Shown: positions 45,697 through 55,173 of the stretch, piece after piece
Position numbering within the stretch: the stretch's first letter is position 1
Layout: each line of letters begins with the position of its first letter
Origin: Bicyclus anynana
Lineage: Eukaryota > Arthropoda > Insecta > Lepidoptera > Nymphalidae
Reading direction: 5' to 3'
Assembly (NCBI RefSeq): GCF_947172395.1
Contig: NC_069085.1
Span: 3,938,112-4,002,111 of the forward strand
Length of the DNA stretch: 64,000 nucleotides
Made by a program: the position numbers and the translations under genes
Notes under the pieces: generated by a model
The model's database searches: none
The model's input: only the letters and a program-made list of their open reading frames with translations
What the model was told of the DNA's origin: nothing

Positions 45697-45958
45697 TTTA
45701 TTATTCTTTACGCGTTAGCCTTTGACTACAATCTCACCTGATGGTAAGTGGTGATGCAATCTAAGATGGAAGCGGGCTAACTTGTTAGGAGGAGGATGAA
45801 AATCCACACCCCTTCCGGTTTCTACACGACATCGTACCGGCACGCTAAAACGCTTGGCGGTACGCCTTTGCCGGTAGAGTAGTAACTAGCCACTGCCGAA
45901 GTCATGGACCAGCCAGACATGGACCTTAAGAATTAAGATAACCTCAGCCCAGCCGGGT
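45697..45958 (-). mobile_element. SINE-A, head truncated
   Basis: Body and 3' tail present (TACCGGCAAAGGCGTACCGC, AACCGGAAGGGGTGTGG, TTAGATTGCATCACCACTTA). The minus-strand 5' side stops at AACCCGGCTGGGC, inside the B box. Confidence 0.8.
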
Positions 45959-46085
45959 TAGGTATAATCAAGCTGCACTTAATGTTATTATTTTGTAAAT
46001 TTACGTTATTTTACGAGAAATACTAAAGGTATTATTGGTGAATTCAGTGAATATTGAATTATATAGCATCGATTTTATGTCATCA

Positions 46086-46686
46086 TCCATACTAATATAA
46101 TAAATGCGAAAGTTAGTTTTTATGTCTGTTACCTTTTCACGTCCAAAGCATAACACCGATTTGAATGAAATGTGGTATAGAGTTAAATTAGACCTTAAAG
46201 CAGGTGTCCTCCATGTTTCCCAAGGGGTTGGTAAATAATTCCAACCGAACAAAGTGGCGGGTGTCCGCTAGTCTATACTAATATTTTATAGAGGAAAGAA
46301 TTGATTGTTTGTTTGTGTGTTTTGAATAGGCTCTGAAACTACTGAACCGATTTGAAAACTTTCACTGTTAGGTAGCTACACTATCCCCGAGTGCTACAGG
46401 CTATATTTTATCCCCGTATTCTACTAGAATGGGAACCACGTGGGTGAAACTGCGCACAGTCTGGTGTGTTTTATAAAGAAGAAAGTTTATTGTTGTGTTC
46501 ATGTTTGCTACTCTTTCACGCCTCAGCTACTGAACCGCTTTTAGTTTATCTTTAAGACATGACAGATTCAAAACAAGAGTGTCCCATCTTAGTCTGTATC
46601 TACACTTACCATCAGGTTAGATCAAACGCATGCCTATTTGCATAAAAAAAAATTCTCACGCAGACGTAGTCGCGGGCGACCGCTAG
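46086..46686 (+). mobile_element. Three tandem Helitron-like elements, the third split by SINE-C
   Basis: Copy 1 (46086-46271) starts TCCATACTAATATAATAAAT and ends GTGTCCGCTAG. Copy 2 (46272-46464) starts immediately with TCTATACTAATATTTTATAG and ends GAAACTGCGCACAGTCTGG. Copy 3 (46465-46686) continues TTTATAAAGAAGAAAGTTTA and ends TAGTCGCGGGCGACCGCTAG. All face the same way and abut without a spacer. Copies 1 and 3 have Lep1-like ends and copy 2 is type 1. A SINE-C copy with A-run (about 46570-46656) interrupts copy 3. Confidence 0.75.
46570..46656 (+). mobile_element. SINE-C copy nested in a Helitron
   Basis: AAAACAAGAGTGTCCCATCT, TACACTTACCATCAGGTTAG and GCCTATTTGCAT with an A-run match the SINE-C at 52981-53100 over most of its length. 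Confidence 0.75.
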
Positions 46687-46958
46687 TTTTGATATATACG
46701 GCGGCGGCCTAAACAATCCTTGTCAGGCAAAGGGATTAAGGAAGTTGAGGACAAAAATCTTTACAAATGAGTTATTAGATCAGGTTGTTTTATGTTACCG
46801 AAAATAAGTCAGTAAGAGCCTTAGACCTATACTTATAAAGTGTGCTTACGTAACATCGATATAGGATAAGTCTCGAATAAAGTAATATTTTTCCACTGAT
46901 AATTTAAATTTTAAAAGAACCGGATCAAGAAATCGATTAATTATTATTTTACATCCGA

Positions 46959-47130
46959 TTTTTTTTTTATTCTTTACAAGTTAGCCTTTGACTACAATCT
47001 CACCTGATGGTAAGTAAAAAAGCAATCTAGGATGAGAGCGAGCTATTTTTTAGAAGGAGGATGAAAATCCACACCCCTTTCGGTATCTACACGACATCGT
47101 ACCGGAACGCTAAATCGCTAAATCGCTTGG
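46959..47130 (-). mobile_element. SINE-A, 5'-truncated
   Basis: The T-run on plus (A-tail on minus), CTTGACTACAATCTCACCTG (plus-strand reading) and CCACACCCCTTTCGGTATCT are present. The copy stops at AAATCGCTTGGT, with a small duplication of CTAAATCG. Confidence 0.8.
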
Positions 47131-47450
47131 TATTGTAATTGTTAAATTATTATTAATAACTTATATGAATTGTTTAGTTTTTAATTTATTAGATTTTTTA
47201 TTTTAATTTATTTAAATTTTTAATTTCAATTTATTTGAATTGTTTTAATTTTGAGTTATTTGCTATTGAATTGCTTAATTTTTTTTAATTTCAATTGATT
47301 ATTTTTAATTTATTTTGTTTGTTTAATAGTATTTTTGTAATGTAATATTTATTGTTGTAGTTAGATACTTATGATTGTTCGGGAAACGAATTGGGAAACT
47401 GTAATGTTTCTCTGGACATATTTCATGTAAATAAATAAATAAAATAATAG
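47131..47450. repeat. AT-rich quasi-periodic low-complexity tract ending in (AAAT)n
   Basis: 47140-47340 is made of imperfect repeats of a TTTTAATTTATTT-like motif. It is followed by unique sequence and TGTAAATAAATAAATAAAAT (47427-47446), a possible LINE-type 3' tail. Confidence 0.6.
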
Positions 47451-47889
47451 TTTTGTTATAAAGCAGCATGCAGTTCTCAAAAATAACAATAACCGGGTGT
47501 GATCACTTGTTCAGCCCTGAGTGTAGAAAACCCCGTTAATTCAATAAAATTACTTCGCAATACGTCATAAACTCAATCTAGATTCTAGTATCGCAGTTTA
47601 TATCGTCATTTTTCAATTTAACAGTAATAACGCTGTAAAGATGACAAAATTAACCGTAAAATATCGCAATAAAAACACGGCCGTAATGACAAATGACGCG
47701 TCAATATTTCTACACCATTCGACTGACACATTTATACATAAGTGTCCAGTGTAATGACTGTCATCAAAACTGTAGCGAATACTTCCGTTACGTGGTGCCA
47801 ATTTTTTTCATTATAAATATCTTTTATTTGGCCAATGACGATTGCCCAATATTCCAATTAGCCTTTACCTCCAATTAGTCGCTAAGTTA
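47451..47889. other. Non-coding, no gene seen
   Basis: Short overlapping frames on both strands (47613-47878) have no coding character. Confidence 0.5.
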
Positions 47890-47985
47890 GGAGAGGGTAC
47901 GGGTTTGAATGCGTTCCGGGGCATACACAGCATTTTAAGAAATTAGTTATGGTCTGAAACGGTGAAGGAAAACATCGTGAGGAAA
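47890..47985 (+). mobile_element. SINE-B 5' fragment
   Basis: GAGAGGGTACGGGTTTGAAT (B-box region), CGTTCCGGGGCATACACAGC and CTGAAACGGTGAAGGAAAAC match the front half of SINE-B. It is cut after ATCGTGAGGAAA. Confidence 0.65.
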
Positions 47986-48359
47986 GGAGGGTCTAAGGTT
48001 AGAAATGTTTAACACACCAGCCCTGAACCAGATTTTTTAAAATTCAATGTAAGCTAAGCATTTTTGAAACGACAAGGTCTTCTATTTGTAATGACTCTAC
48101 CAGCGGTTCGGAAGGTAGGTCCTATTGTTTAGTGACGGGGGACCGAGGAGAGTTGTAACAGAGGAAAGTAGTATACAGTTGGCATCAAAAGCAGGACAAA
48201 TAATGATTTGGATCTTAAACAACCATGCTACTTCGATTCGAGTAGATGAGCATAAGATAATGTTTGACTACCTATTGTTACTAGTTCCTCGATTACAGGA
48301 TTGGAGGATATTGGATTATCAGTGTTTTTATGAATAAGAGAGTATTTGATAACTTGAGC

Positions 48360-48479
48360 TCAGTTGTTTGTTAAGCAGCGTAGACGCCGTCACGCTGCCA
48401 GTCGCGTTGTTTTGTGTTGTAATTATTGCTTATCATAAATTATTTAGTGTGGGCATGGAGGACATATCGGGCAGTGAAG
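48360..48479 (+). CDS. Candidate first exon with start codon and consensus donor
   Basis: GAGCTCAGTTG supplies an arthropod-type initiator (A at 48362), followed by about 90 bases of plausible 5' untranslated sequence. GGGCATGGAGG then starts a frame at 48455 coding MEDISGSE, interrupted at AGTGAAG|GTGAGTG, which closely matches the consensus splice donor (GT at 48480-48481). Reading on through the donor gives a short hydrophobic tail and a stop, so the intron reading is preferred. I could not find the next exon; the LINE at 49133 would lie inside the first intron. There is not enough protein to identify the gene. Confidence 0.4.
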
Positions 48480-49132
48480 GTGAGTGTTGGCTAGTCGAAA
48501 TGGATCTCTTAAACCAAGTCACAAGTCCTGAGACCTGCTCGAGGTGTTTCCTCTACCACAAAGTAATAGTGTCGCTGCTACTCGTCACGTCACACTGTAT
48601 ATTAGTAGCCGATAGATGATAACTGGGACCGATACATGCGACTCTGACTGTAAATCATTTTAATAGAAGCAAAGGTCACCGCAGGGATCCCGCAAAACCA
48701 TCTCGGTCGCACTGTTAGTTAATTTAGGTATTCGTAATAATATCCGAGTGCTCATTATGAACGTAAACCTCGAATTTTAACCAACGCCGTCATAATTCTA
48801 CGTAATTTCGTGGCTCAGTAGTTCGTTGAACCGCAGTAATGCTGTGTCAAATCATTGCTTATTTTGCAGTGGCGAAATGTAGCAAACGATTTAATTTATG
48901 TAACGTTTATAAGACATAATTTAAAAACATTTGATCAGGGTTAATGTGTAATGGAATTCCGCAAAGTAGATAACTGTTCCTTGTATACAATTATAAACAT
49001 TTTTTTTAAATCCTGGCACTCATCAGTGGCTTTTTTGGTTTTGCACACGTTTGTTGGGCATCGATAAATACTTCAACATATTACTTGCACATTTCCCCGA
49101 ATATTATAATAATATCTAGCTATGTATTAATG
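48480..49132 (+). other. Putative intron sequence up to the LINE
   Basis: Nothing recognisable. A first copy of the LINE target-site duplication (ATGTATTAATG) lies at 49122-49132. Confidence 0.4.
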
Positions 49133-49403
49133 ATCCTTATCATTATTTAGGATCATGGGGTGTAAGGGGGAGGCTAGTACCAGTCTGTCTCCCCAATTGT
49201 CAACCTCACCTGCTCGTGGTGCACCCTGCAGATGGACCGACGAGGCTCTGGCGACCGACGAATGGCGGTATATCCATTCCCACAGGCTAGATTAAGAAAT
49301 GCCTCAGGCCGGTGTCGGGCAGCAGCGACATCGGCGCGAATAATCTAGCACTGCGCTGACCAACCCGCATGCCCAGCGTGGTCAGTATCGGGCAAAACTT
49401 TGT

Positions 49404-51305
49404 ATGGACCGAACAAATATAACACAGCCCCTAGTCCCCGGCAGCCCCGCTATTCCTGGCTCTGGCAGCGGTTACGGTAACGGCGGGGCAAGGGGTGTTA
49501 AGAATCTCCGGCAGAGATTCCGCTGCCAACCCCGACGACTAGACCTGGCAACATACAACGCACGCACTTTGAGGTCCGACGAAAAGGTCATCGAGCTGGA
49601 AGAAGTTATGAGCAAGTTGCACTGGGATGTCATAGGATTGTCTGAAGTCCGAAGAGAGGGGGAGGGCTCGATAATCCTTGAATCCGGCAACATGCTCTAC
49701 TACCGGGAGGGCGACCAACAGTCCCAAGGTGGTGTCGGATTTATCGTTCACAAGTCCCTCGTGAACAATGTTGTAAAAGTCGAGAGTGTGTCGAACAGGG
49801 TAGCGTTCCTGGTCCTCCGAATTACCAAACGGTATTCGTTGAAGGTTATACAGGTTTACGCACCGACCTCGACACATCCCGACGAGGAGGTAGAGGTATT
49901 GTATGAGGATATTTCTAAAGCCATACATGCCTCAAACTCTTATTACAATGTTGTGATGGGGGATTTTAACGCAAAGCTGGGCGAACGTAGCGGTTCAGAG
50001 TTGAAAGTGGGACGATTTGGGTATGGGCAACGGAACGATAGGGGCCAAATGTTGGCTGACTTCATGGAGAAGGAGGGCCTCTTTATGATGAACTCCTTCT
50101 TCAAGAAGCCACCACACAGGAAATGGACCTGGATGAGCCCCGATGGTTCCACGAAAAATGAGATTGACTTCATCTTGTCTACCAAACGGCAAATATTCAA
50201 CGATGTTTCTGTGATCCATAGGGTGAAAACCGGTAGCGATCACCGAATGGTTAGAGGCACGTTGAATATCAACGTTCAGCTGGAACGGTATCGACTGGTG
50301 AAGTCTACGCTCCGACCTACTCGTGCCCATATCCAAAACCCCGAGTCCTTTCAACTAGAACTGCAGAACCGCTTTGATTGCCTAGCAAATTGCGAAACTG
50401 TGGACGATCTGAACAACAGGTTCGTGGAAACTGTCCATTCCGTTGGGTCTAAGTTCTATAAGACCCACCGTACGAAAAGAACCAAAAAGTTCTCAGACCA
50501 TACACTTAAACTCATGGAAGAGAGGCAAGAAATGAGATTGCAGTCTTCAGCAGATGCGTCAAAATACCGACAAATCAGTAGACAGATCTCTAAGTCGCAA
50601 ACCAGCGACTTGCGAAACTTCAATACCGAGCGTATTAAAAATGCGATTGAAAACAATCGCGGCTCGAAAGTTTTCGCCAGAGATCTGTCTATTGGACAGA
50701 GGCAGCTGACGCGTTTGAAGACCGAGCACGGTAATCTTATTTCTTCCAAGCCCGAGTTATTAAGTGAGGTCGAGAAGTTCTATGGACAGCTATACATGAC
50801 TACTCAGCAGCCTGTTGACAACTTGGCTAAAGACCCCAGAGCCAAGTTGACCCGACACTATACCGAAGATATCCCGGACGTCAGCCTATACGAGATTAGT
50901 GTGGCTCTCAAACAACTGAAGAACAATAAGGCGCCAGGTGAGGACGGAATCACAGCAGAACTCCTGAAAGCGGGTGGAAAACCGATACTTAAAGTCCTTC
51001 AGCGATTGTTCAATTCCGTCATTCACGAGGGCACGACGCCTGAGGCGTGGCATGGGAGTGTGGTGGTTCTGTTCTTCAAAAAAGGTGACAACACCTTGCT
51101 GAAGAATTACAGACCCATCTCGCTGCTAAGCCATGTTTACAAATTGTTCTCGAGAGTCATTAAGAATCGTCTCGCTAATAGGTTTGACGACTTCCAGCCT
51201 CCCGAACAAGCCGGTTTCCGAAAAGGCTTTAGCACCATAGACCACATCCATACGCTGCGGCAGGTTATACAGACACTCACGAGTATAACCAGCCACTTTG
51301 CTTAG
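49404..51305 (+). CDS. LINE ORF, part 1: endonuclease and first half of reverse transcriptase
   Basis: 633 residues from ATG at 49404. The endonuclease (about residues 46-290) shows the exonuclease/endonuclease/phosphatase fold residues: N52 in TYNARTL, E81 in LSEVRR, Y152 in VYAPT, D187/N189 in MGDFNAKLG, D255 in NEIDFIL and S278-D279-H280 in TGSDHRM. It would nick the genomic target. The reverse transcriptase begins around 500: NNKAPGEDGITAELL (about 506-520), KKGDNTLLKNYRPISLL (about 559-575) and PEQAGFRKGFSTIDHIHTLR. The frame is lost after IQTLT: the coding sequence continues in the +2 frame from about 51281, and this frame ends at TAG (51303-51305). The best explanation is a one-base deletion near 51276-51280. 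No gag-like first ORF is present, as is usual for RTE elements. Confidence 0.93.
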   Translation: MDRTNITQPLVPGSPAIPGSGSGYGNGGARGVKNLRQRFRCQPRRLDLATYNARTLRSDEKVIELEEVMSKLHWDVIGLSEVRREGEGSIILESGNMLYYREGDQQSQGGVGFIVHKSLVNNVVKVESVSNRVAFLVLRITKRYSLKVIQVYAPTSTHPDEEVEVLYEDISKAIHASNSYYNVVMGDFNAKLGERSGSELKVGRFGYGQRNDRGQMLADFMEKEGLFMMNSFFKKPPHRKWTWMSPDGSTKNEIDFILSTKRQIFNDVSVIHRVKTGSDHRMVRGTLNINVQLERYRLVKSTLRPTRAHIQNPESFQLELQNRFDCLANCETVDDLNNRFVETVHSVGSKFYKTHRTKRTKKFSDHTLKLMEERQEMRLQSSADASKYRQISRQISKSQTSDLRNFNTERIKNAIENNRGSKVFARDLSIGQRQLTRLKTEHGNLISSKPELLSEVEKFYGQLYMTTQQPVDNLAKDPRAKLTRHYTEDIPDVSLYEISVALKQLKNNKAPGEDGITAELLKAGGKPILKVLQRLFNSVIHEGTTPEAWHGSVVVLFFKKGDNTLLKNYRPISLLSHVYKLFSRVIKNRLANRFDDFQPPEQAGFRKGFSTIDHIHTLRQVIQTLTSITSHFA

Positions 51306-51310
51306 CGTTT

Positions 51311-52375
51311 GTGGACTATGAGAAAGCCTTCGATTCGGTGGAAACCTGGGCTGTGCTAAGGTCACTGCAGAGATGCCGAATTGATTACAGGTATATCCAA
51401 GCGTTGAAGTGCTTGTACGAAAACGCCACTATGTCAGTCCGTATTCAGGATCAGACTACGAGGCCAATCCAGTTGCAGCGAGGAGTGCGTCAGGGAGATG
51501 TGATCTCTCCGAAGCTATTTACCGCCGCATTGGAAGACGTCTTTAAGCTTCTGGACTGGGGCGGACTTGGCATCAACATCAATGGCGAGTACATCACTCA
51601 ACTGCGGTTCGCGGATGATGTAGTCATCATGGCACAGACTCTGGATGACCTTAGTACAATGCTCAACGACCTCAGCAGCGTTTCTCAACAGGTGGGCCTG
51701 AAAATGAACATGGGCAAAACAAAAATAATGTGTAATGCTCATGTATCGCTCCACCCAGTTATAGTTGAGAACGCTGCACTCGAAATTGTAGACGAATACA
51801 TATACCTAGGACATATGATCCAGTTAGGTAGGTCCAATTTCGAGAAAGAGGTGAACCGTCGAATCCAACTCGGCTGGGCTGCATTCGGGAAACTTCGCGA
51901 CATCTTTTCGTCCGAAATTCCTCAGTGCCTGAAGACAAAAGTCTTCGAACAGTGCGTGTTGCCAGTGATGACCTATGATTCCGAGACTTGGTCGCTAACT
52001 ATGGGCCTCATAAGAAGGCTCAGAGTCACACAGCGGGCGATGGAACGAGCTATGTTAGGAGTATCTCTGCGTGATCGAATCAGAAATGAGGAGATCCGCA
52101 GAAGAACCAAAGTCACCGACATAGCTCAACGAGTTGCGAAGCTGAAGTGGCAATGGGCGGGGCACATAGTGCGAAGAGCCGATGGACGTTGGGGTCCCAA
52201 AGTGCTGGAATGGCGACCCCGCACTAGTAAGCGCAGTGTTGGCCGACCCCCCACCAGGTGGACTGACGACATCAAGCGAGTCGCAGGGATTCGCTGGATG
52301 CAGTTGGCTCAGTATCGTGATGTTTGGAAGTCCCTACAAAAGGCCTATGTCCTGCAGTGGACGTCCATCGGCTGA
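51311..52375 (+). CDS. LINE ORF, part 2: rest of reverse transcriptase and C-terminal domain
   Basis: This frame is open from 51281 or earlier to TGA at 52373-52375; the listed start is not a real initiation site. It carries the remaining reverse transcriptase motifs in order: DYEKAFDSVE (first catalytic Asp), QLQRGVRQGDVISPKLF, QLRFADDVVIMA (the FADD catalytic pair), GLKMNMGKTKIM and YIYLGHMI. The C-terminal region has the WQWAGHIVRRADGRWGPKVL and SVGRPPTRWTDDIKRVAG motifs common to this LINE group. The final codons overlap the sequence found in all the 3'-end fragments in the window. No stop or frameshift is seen inside this part. It ends 19 bases before the second target-duplication copy. 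Confidence 0.93.
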   Translation: MDYEKAFDSVETWAVLRSLQRCRIDYRYIQALKCLYENATMSVRIQDQTTRPIQLQRGVRQGDVISPKLFTAALEDVFKLLDWGGLGININGEYITQLRFADDVVIMAQTLDDLSTMLNDLSSVSQQVGLKMNMGKTKIMCNAHVSLHPVIVENAALEIVDEYIYLGHMIQLGRSNFEKEVNRRIQLGWAAFGKLRDIFSSEIPQCLKTKVFEQCVLPVMTYDSETWSLTMGLIRRLRVTQRAMERAMLGVSLRDRIRNEEIRRRTKVTDIAQRVAKLKWQWAGHIVRRADGRWGPKVLEWRPRTSKRSVGRPPTRWTDDIKRVAGIRWMQLAQYRDVWKSLQKAYVLQWTSIG

Positions 52376-52441
52376 TATGATGATGATGATGATGATGTAT
52401 TAATGGGATGTGACAATTTATTTTTTAAATTGTGTAATTTA

Positions 52442-52509
52442 TTTTTTACCAAAATGAATAATGCCTAAAAAATAATGATTCTTTAGGCATTATTCATTTT
52501 GATAAAAAA
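52442..52509. repeat. 28-bp-stem hairpin, near perfect
   Basis: TTTTTTACCAAAATGAATAA with TGCCTAAA (52442-52469) pairs with 52482-52509 with one mismatch and a 12-base loop. It starts 36 bases beyond the LINE target duplication, so it belongs to the pre-insertion locus. It may be a very small MITE. Confidence 0.8.
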
Positions 52510-52901
52510 TTTGAATTTTATTTATATATAAATAAAAAACAAAAAAAAGCTTTTGTTGTTCTAAATGAAATAAGTAAAACAATAAGAAAGAGATAGAATA
52601 AGTTCAATACCTTTATAATAAATCCACGACAGGTCGTTCTGTCGAATCATACGATCACGAGTGAGATAACCGTAAAGTAATTAAAAGGCTTATTTTTATC
52701 AATTAAAGTGAAACAAAGAGCTTACAAGTCGAACGAAACGAGCTCAAAAATGGCGTCACGAATTGTTCGAAATCGGATTAAATTTCGAATCCGTGCCGAA
52801 ACCTCTTTAACCGTCAAATGTGGCGTAAAAGATAAAATCGGCCGGTCGATGCACCGGACGGTAATTTGCCGGTAATAGAGCAAGGGCTTAACGGTCTTAC
52901 T
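52510..52901. other. Non-coding, no gene seen
   Basis: A GC-richer strip near 52835-52880 (GGCCGGTCGATGCACCGGAC) has short internal complementarity. Nothing else. Confidence 0.45.
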
Positions 52902-53150
52902 GTGGAATTCATAGACGTTGTAGGGGCACCCCCAGGGGATCATTCACACTGCTGCATGTTAAATTCTCAAACAAATAGAGAACAAAACAAGAGTGAATAG
53001 GCACCTTCTAGGCAAGCGTGTCCCATCTTAGACTGTATCTACACTTACCATCAGGTTAGATCATGGTCAAACGCGAGCCTATTTGCATTAAAAAAAAAAA
53101 AAATAGAGTTTAAATTCGACACTCACCTGCTGAATGAATTCCTCTATTAG
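52902..53150. mobile_element. Fold-back MITE, family M1, copy 3, split by SINE-C
   Basis: The left arm GTGGAATTCATAGACGTTGT, GGGGCACCCCCAGGGGATCA and AAATTCTCAAACAAATAGAG is intact. The right arm resumes at 53101 (AAATAGAGTTTAAATTCGAC, ACTCACCTGCTGAATGAATT) and is then truncated. The interruption is the SINE-C at 52981-53100. Confidence 0.8.
52981..53100 (+). mobile_element. SINE-C, complete, with 8-bp target duplication
   Basis: AAATAGAG at 52973-52980 and again at 53101-53108 flanks a 120-bp insert: AACAAAACAAGAGTGAATAG, GGCACCTTCTAGGCAAGCGT, then CCCATCTTAGACTGTATCTA with ACCATCAGGTTAGATCATGG, ATTTGCATT and an A-run. The CCATCTTAGACTG...ACCATCAGG domain is homologous to the 3' tail of SINE-A. 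No pol III boxes are evident, so it may be a 5'-truncated LINE end rather than a true SINE. Confidence 0.85.
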
Positions 53151-53433
53151 AGCCTGTCATAGTCAGTCGTTATTTTAGAAGTTCGTTATTTACGAGTATG
53201 TAGCCACCATGGGCAAGTAGACATAAGACAGACAAATATTATTTTTATGAAGGATATAGGCCAAATATGACCAATATCCCCTTCCCTCTCCAACTAGTCG
53301 GAAAAGATTGTGTTTCGAGTGGGTACGACAATAACCAAGCGAGGATCCAACCACGACCTCTTGGTGATAAGTCAGATTCATTTATCTTTGAGCAGCAGCT
53401 ATTGAGGATTTAATATCTTGGGATTATATGGAT

Positions 53434-53490
53434 TCCCCTCTCGTTCTGAGAGGAGACTCGAGCTCAGCAGTGAGCTGAATATGAGTTGAT
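53434..53490 (+). mobile_element. SINE-B 3' end fragment
   Basis: CCCCTCTCGTTCTGAGAGGA, CTCGAGCTCAGCAGTGAGCT and GAATATGAGTTGATA match the SINE-B end. Confidence 0.8.
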
Positions 53491-53725
53491 ATCCATCTAT
53501 CGATCGACATGAATTCAGGCGAGTATCGGGTCCATTGTGCGGCAGAGAAAACAACTCCGAGCAGAGCTCAAGACTAGTGACTGAAGGGCCTAACCCATCA
53601 GATTATACTTCCTAAACCCTATCGCCTAACGGTTAAGGGTTAGAGTTGAGGAAGTCCTTCATGACATGTTAATAAAACTCGCCTTCTTTGTTTGTGTTGT
53701 AGAAGTAGAATCGAAAAGTAGATTG
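53491..53725. other. Non-coding, no gene seen
   Basis: Nothing supportable. Confidence 0.5.
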
Positions 53726-53999
53726 TTTATTTTTACAAGTTAACCCTTGACTTGAATAAGTCAAGTTACCTGGTGGTAAGTGATGATGCAGTCTAAGATG
53801 GAAGCGGGCTAACTTGTTAGGAGAATGAAAATCCACACATCTTTCGGTTTCTACACGACATCGTACCGGAGCGCTAAATCGCTTGGCAGTACGTCTTTGC
53901 AGGTAGGGTGGTAACTAGTAACGGCCGAAGCCTCCCACCAGCCTGACTAATTAAGAAAATCTCTATCGGTCGAGCCGAGGATCGAACCCAGGACCTCCA
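53726..53999 (-). mobile_element. SINE-A, head truncated after the B box
   Basis: Minus strand: GGAGGTCCTGGGTTCGATCC (B box) through the body and 3' tail. The A box region is replaced by unrelated sequence. A small insertion (GAATAAGTCAAG) sits in the 3' tail. Confidence 0.85.
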
Positions 54000-54116
54000 A
54001 AGAGAATCGGAGAATCAATCACTTAACTTATTGCTTGAGTGTAGTAAAATTACGCAAACAAAGAAACATATGTATTTTGTGCCGTAAACCTAATTACTGG
54101 CAAACTGGCTTGCGTG

Positions 54117-54452
54117 TTTTTTTTTTTTTTTTTATTCTTTACAAGTTAGCCCTTGACTACAATCTCACCTGATGGTAAGTGATGATGCAGTCTAAGATGG
54201 AAGCGGGCTAACTTGTTAGGAGGACGATGAAAATTCACACCCCTTTCGGTTTCTACACGGCATCGTACCGGAACGCTAAATCGCTTGGCGGTACGTCTTT
54301 GCCGGTAGGGTGGTAACTAGCCACGGCCGAAGCCTCCCACCAGCCAGACCTGGACAAATTAAGAAAATCTTAATCTGCCCAGCCGGGGATCGAACCCAGG
54401 ACCTCCGTCTTGTATATCCACCGCGCATACCACTGCGCCACGGAGGCCGTCA
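54117..54452 (-). mobile_element. SINE-A, full length, long A-tail
   Basis: All blocks of the reference copy are present, including A box, B box and 3' tail, ending in an 18-base T-run on the plus strand. Close identity to 38143-38475 suggests recent activity. Confidence 0.93.
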
Positions 54453-55173
54453 TAAAAATGAGTGCGTGTAAAAATATACAGCCACGGTTTATTGTTAATA
54501 TTGCCTACTTTATTTGTTTTAAGTTTTAATTACTTTACTTAAGTATAATATACAACGGCAATAGTTATTAATTGAAATAATTAAAAAGAACTCCACCAGC
54601 TCTACGGTTCAATGGTTGAATGGAATCCTAATAGAGTTTTTGGGTTTGATAATAATTAATGGACTCCAAAGTAGGTGTAACTTGTGTTTTGGGTAGGTAC
54701 TAAGACAACTAATAAACCAACATAAATACTTATAACTCAGATACTGAAAAACTTTAGATACTGAGAATTTAAAAAACAATAGGCGTGAATAATACACACT
54801 TGATCTTTTTCAGAAATTCATTGTCAATTTGTGACCGTAACTTACATATTTTTCAACAATAATTGTCTTTATCTAGTGAGAATGGAAATCCTAATTTGGA
54901 TATGGATGAAATTTTCAATCTGTTACCATCAAAGTCGAGACGCAAAAAAATAAAAATAATTTTCAATTAAAATAAATCTTTGAATATTGTACTAAACTAT
55001 TTTATTTTCTCGCAATCGTAGTGAAAAGCAGAGTGTAATAAATAAAAAAAATAAAATATTTTATTTATTAATACCTCGTATATAATGGGTCTTTTTAGCC
55101 CCTTGTATAACAATCTACTATTTCAGTGTTACAAGTTTATTCTACGCATGCCTCTGACGGTTTCTACGCAGCA
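54453..55173. other. AT-rich non-coding
   Basis: Nothing supportable. Confidence 0.5.

Larger units (their letters stand above)
49133..52394 (+). mobile_element. Full-length RTE-clade LINE, 3.26 kb, 11-bp target duplication
   Basis: ATGTATTAATG at 49122-49132 is repeated perfectly at 52395-52405, bracketing an element of typical RTE size. It has a 271-bp 5' untranslated region, an apurinic-type endonuclease, a reverse transcriptase, and a (TGA)n tail (52376-52394) in place of poly-A. The perfect duplication and nearly intact frame point to a recent insertion. One frameshift near 51270-51280 separates the coding region into two parts, so this copy should be unable to move on its own. At least seven shorter relatives of its 3' end occur in the window. 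It lies downstream of the candidate first exon at 48360 in the same orientation. Confidence 0.93.

Noticed and set aside
49472..50749. Several minus-strand frames within the LINE
   Set aside because: Shadows of the LINE coding sequence on the opposite strand.
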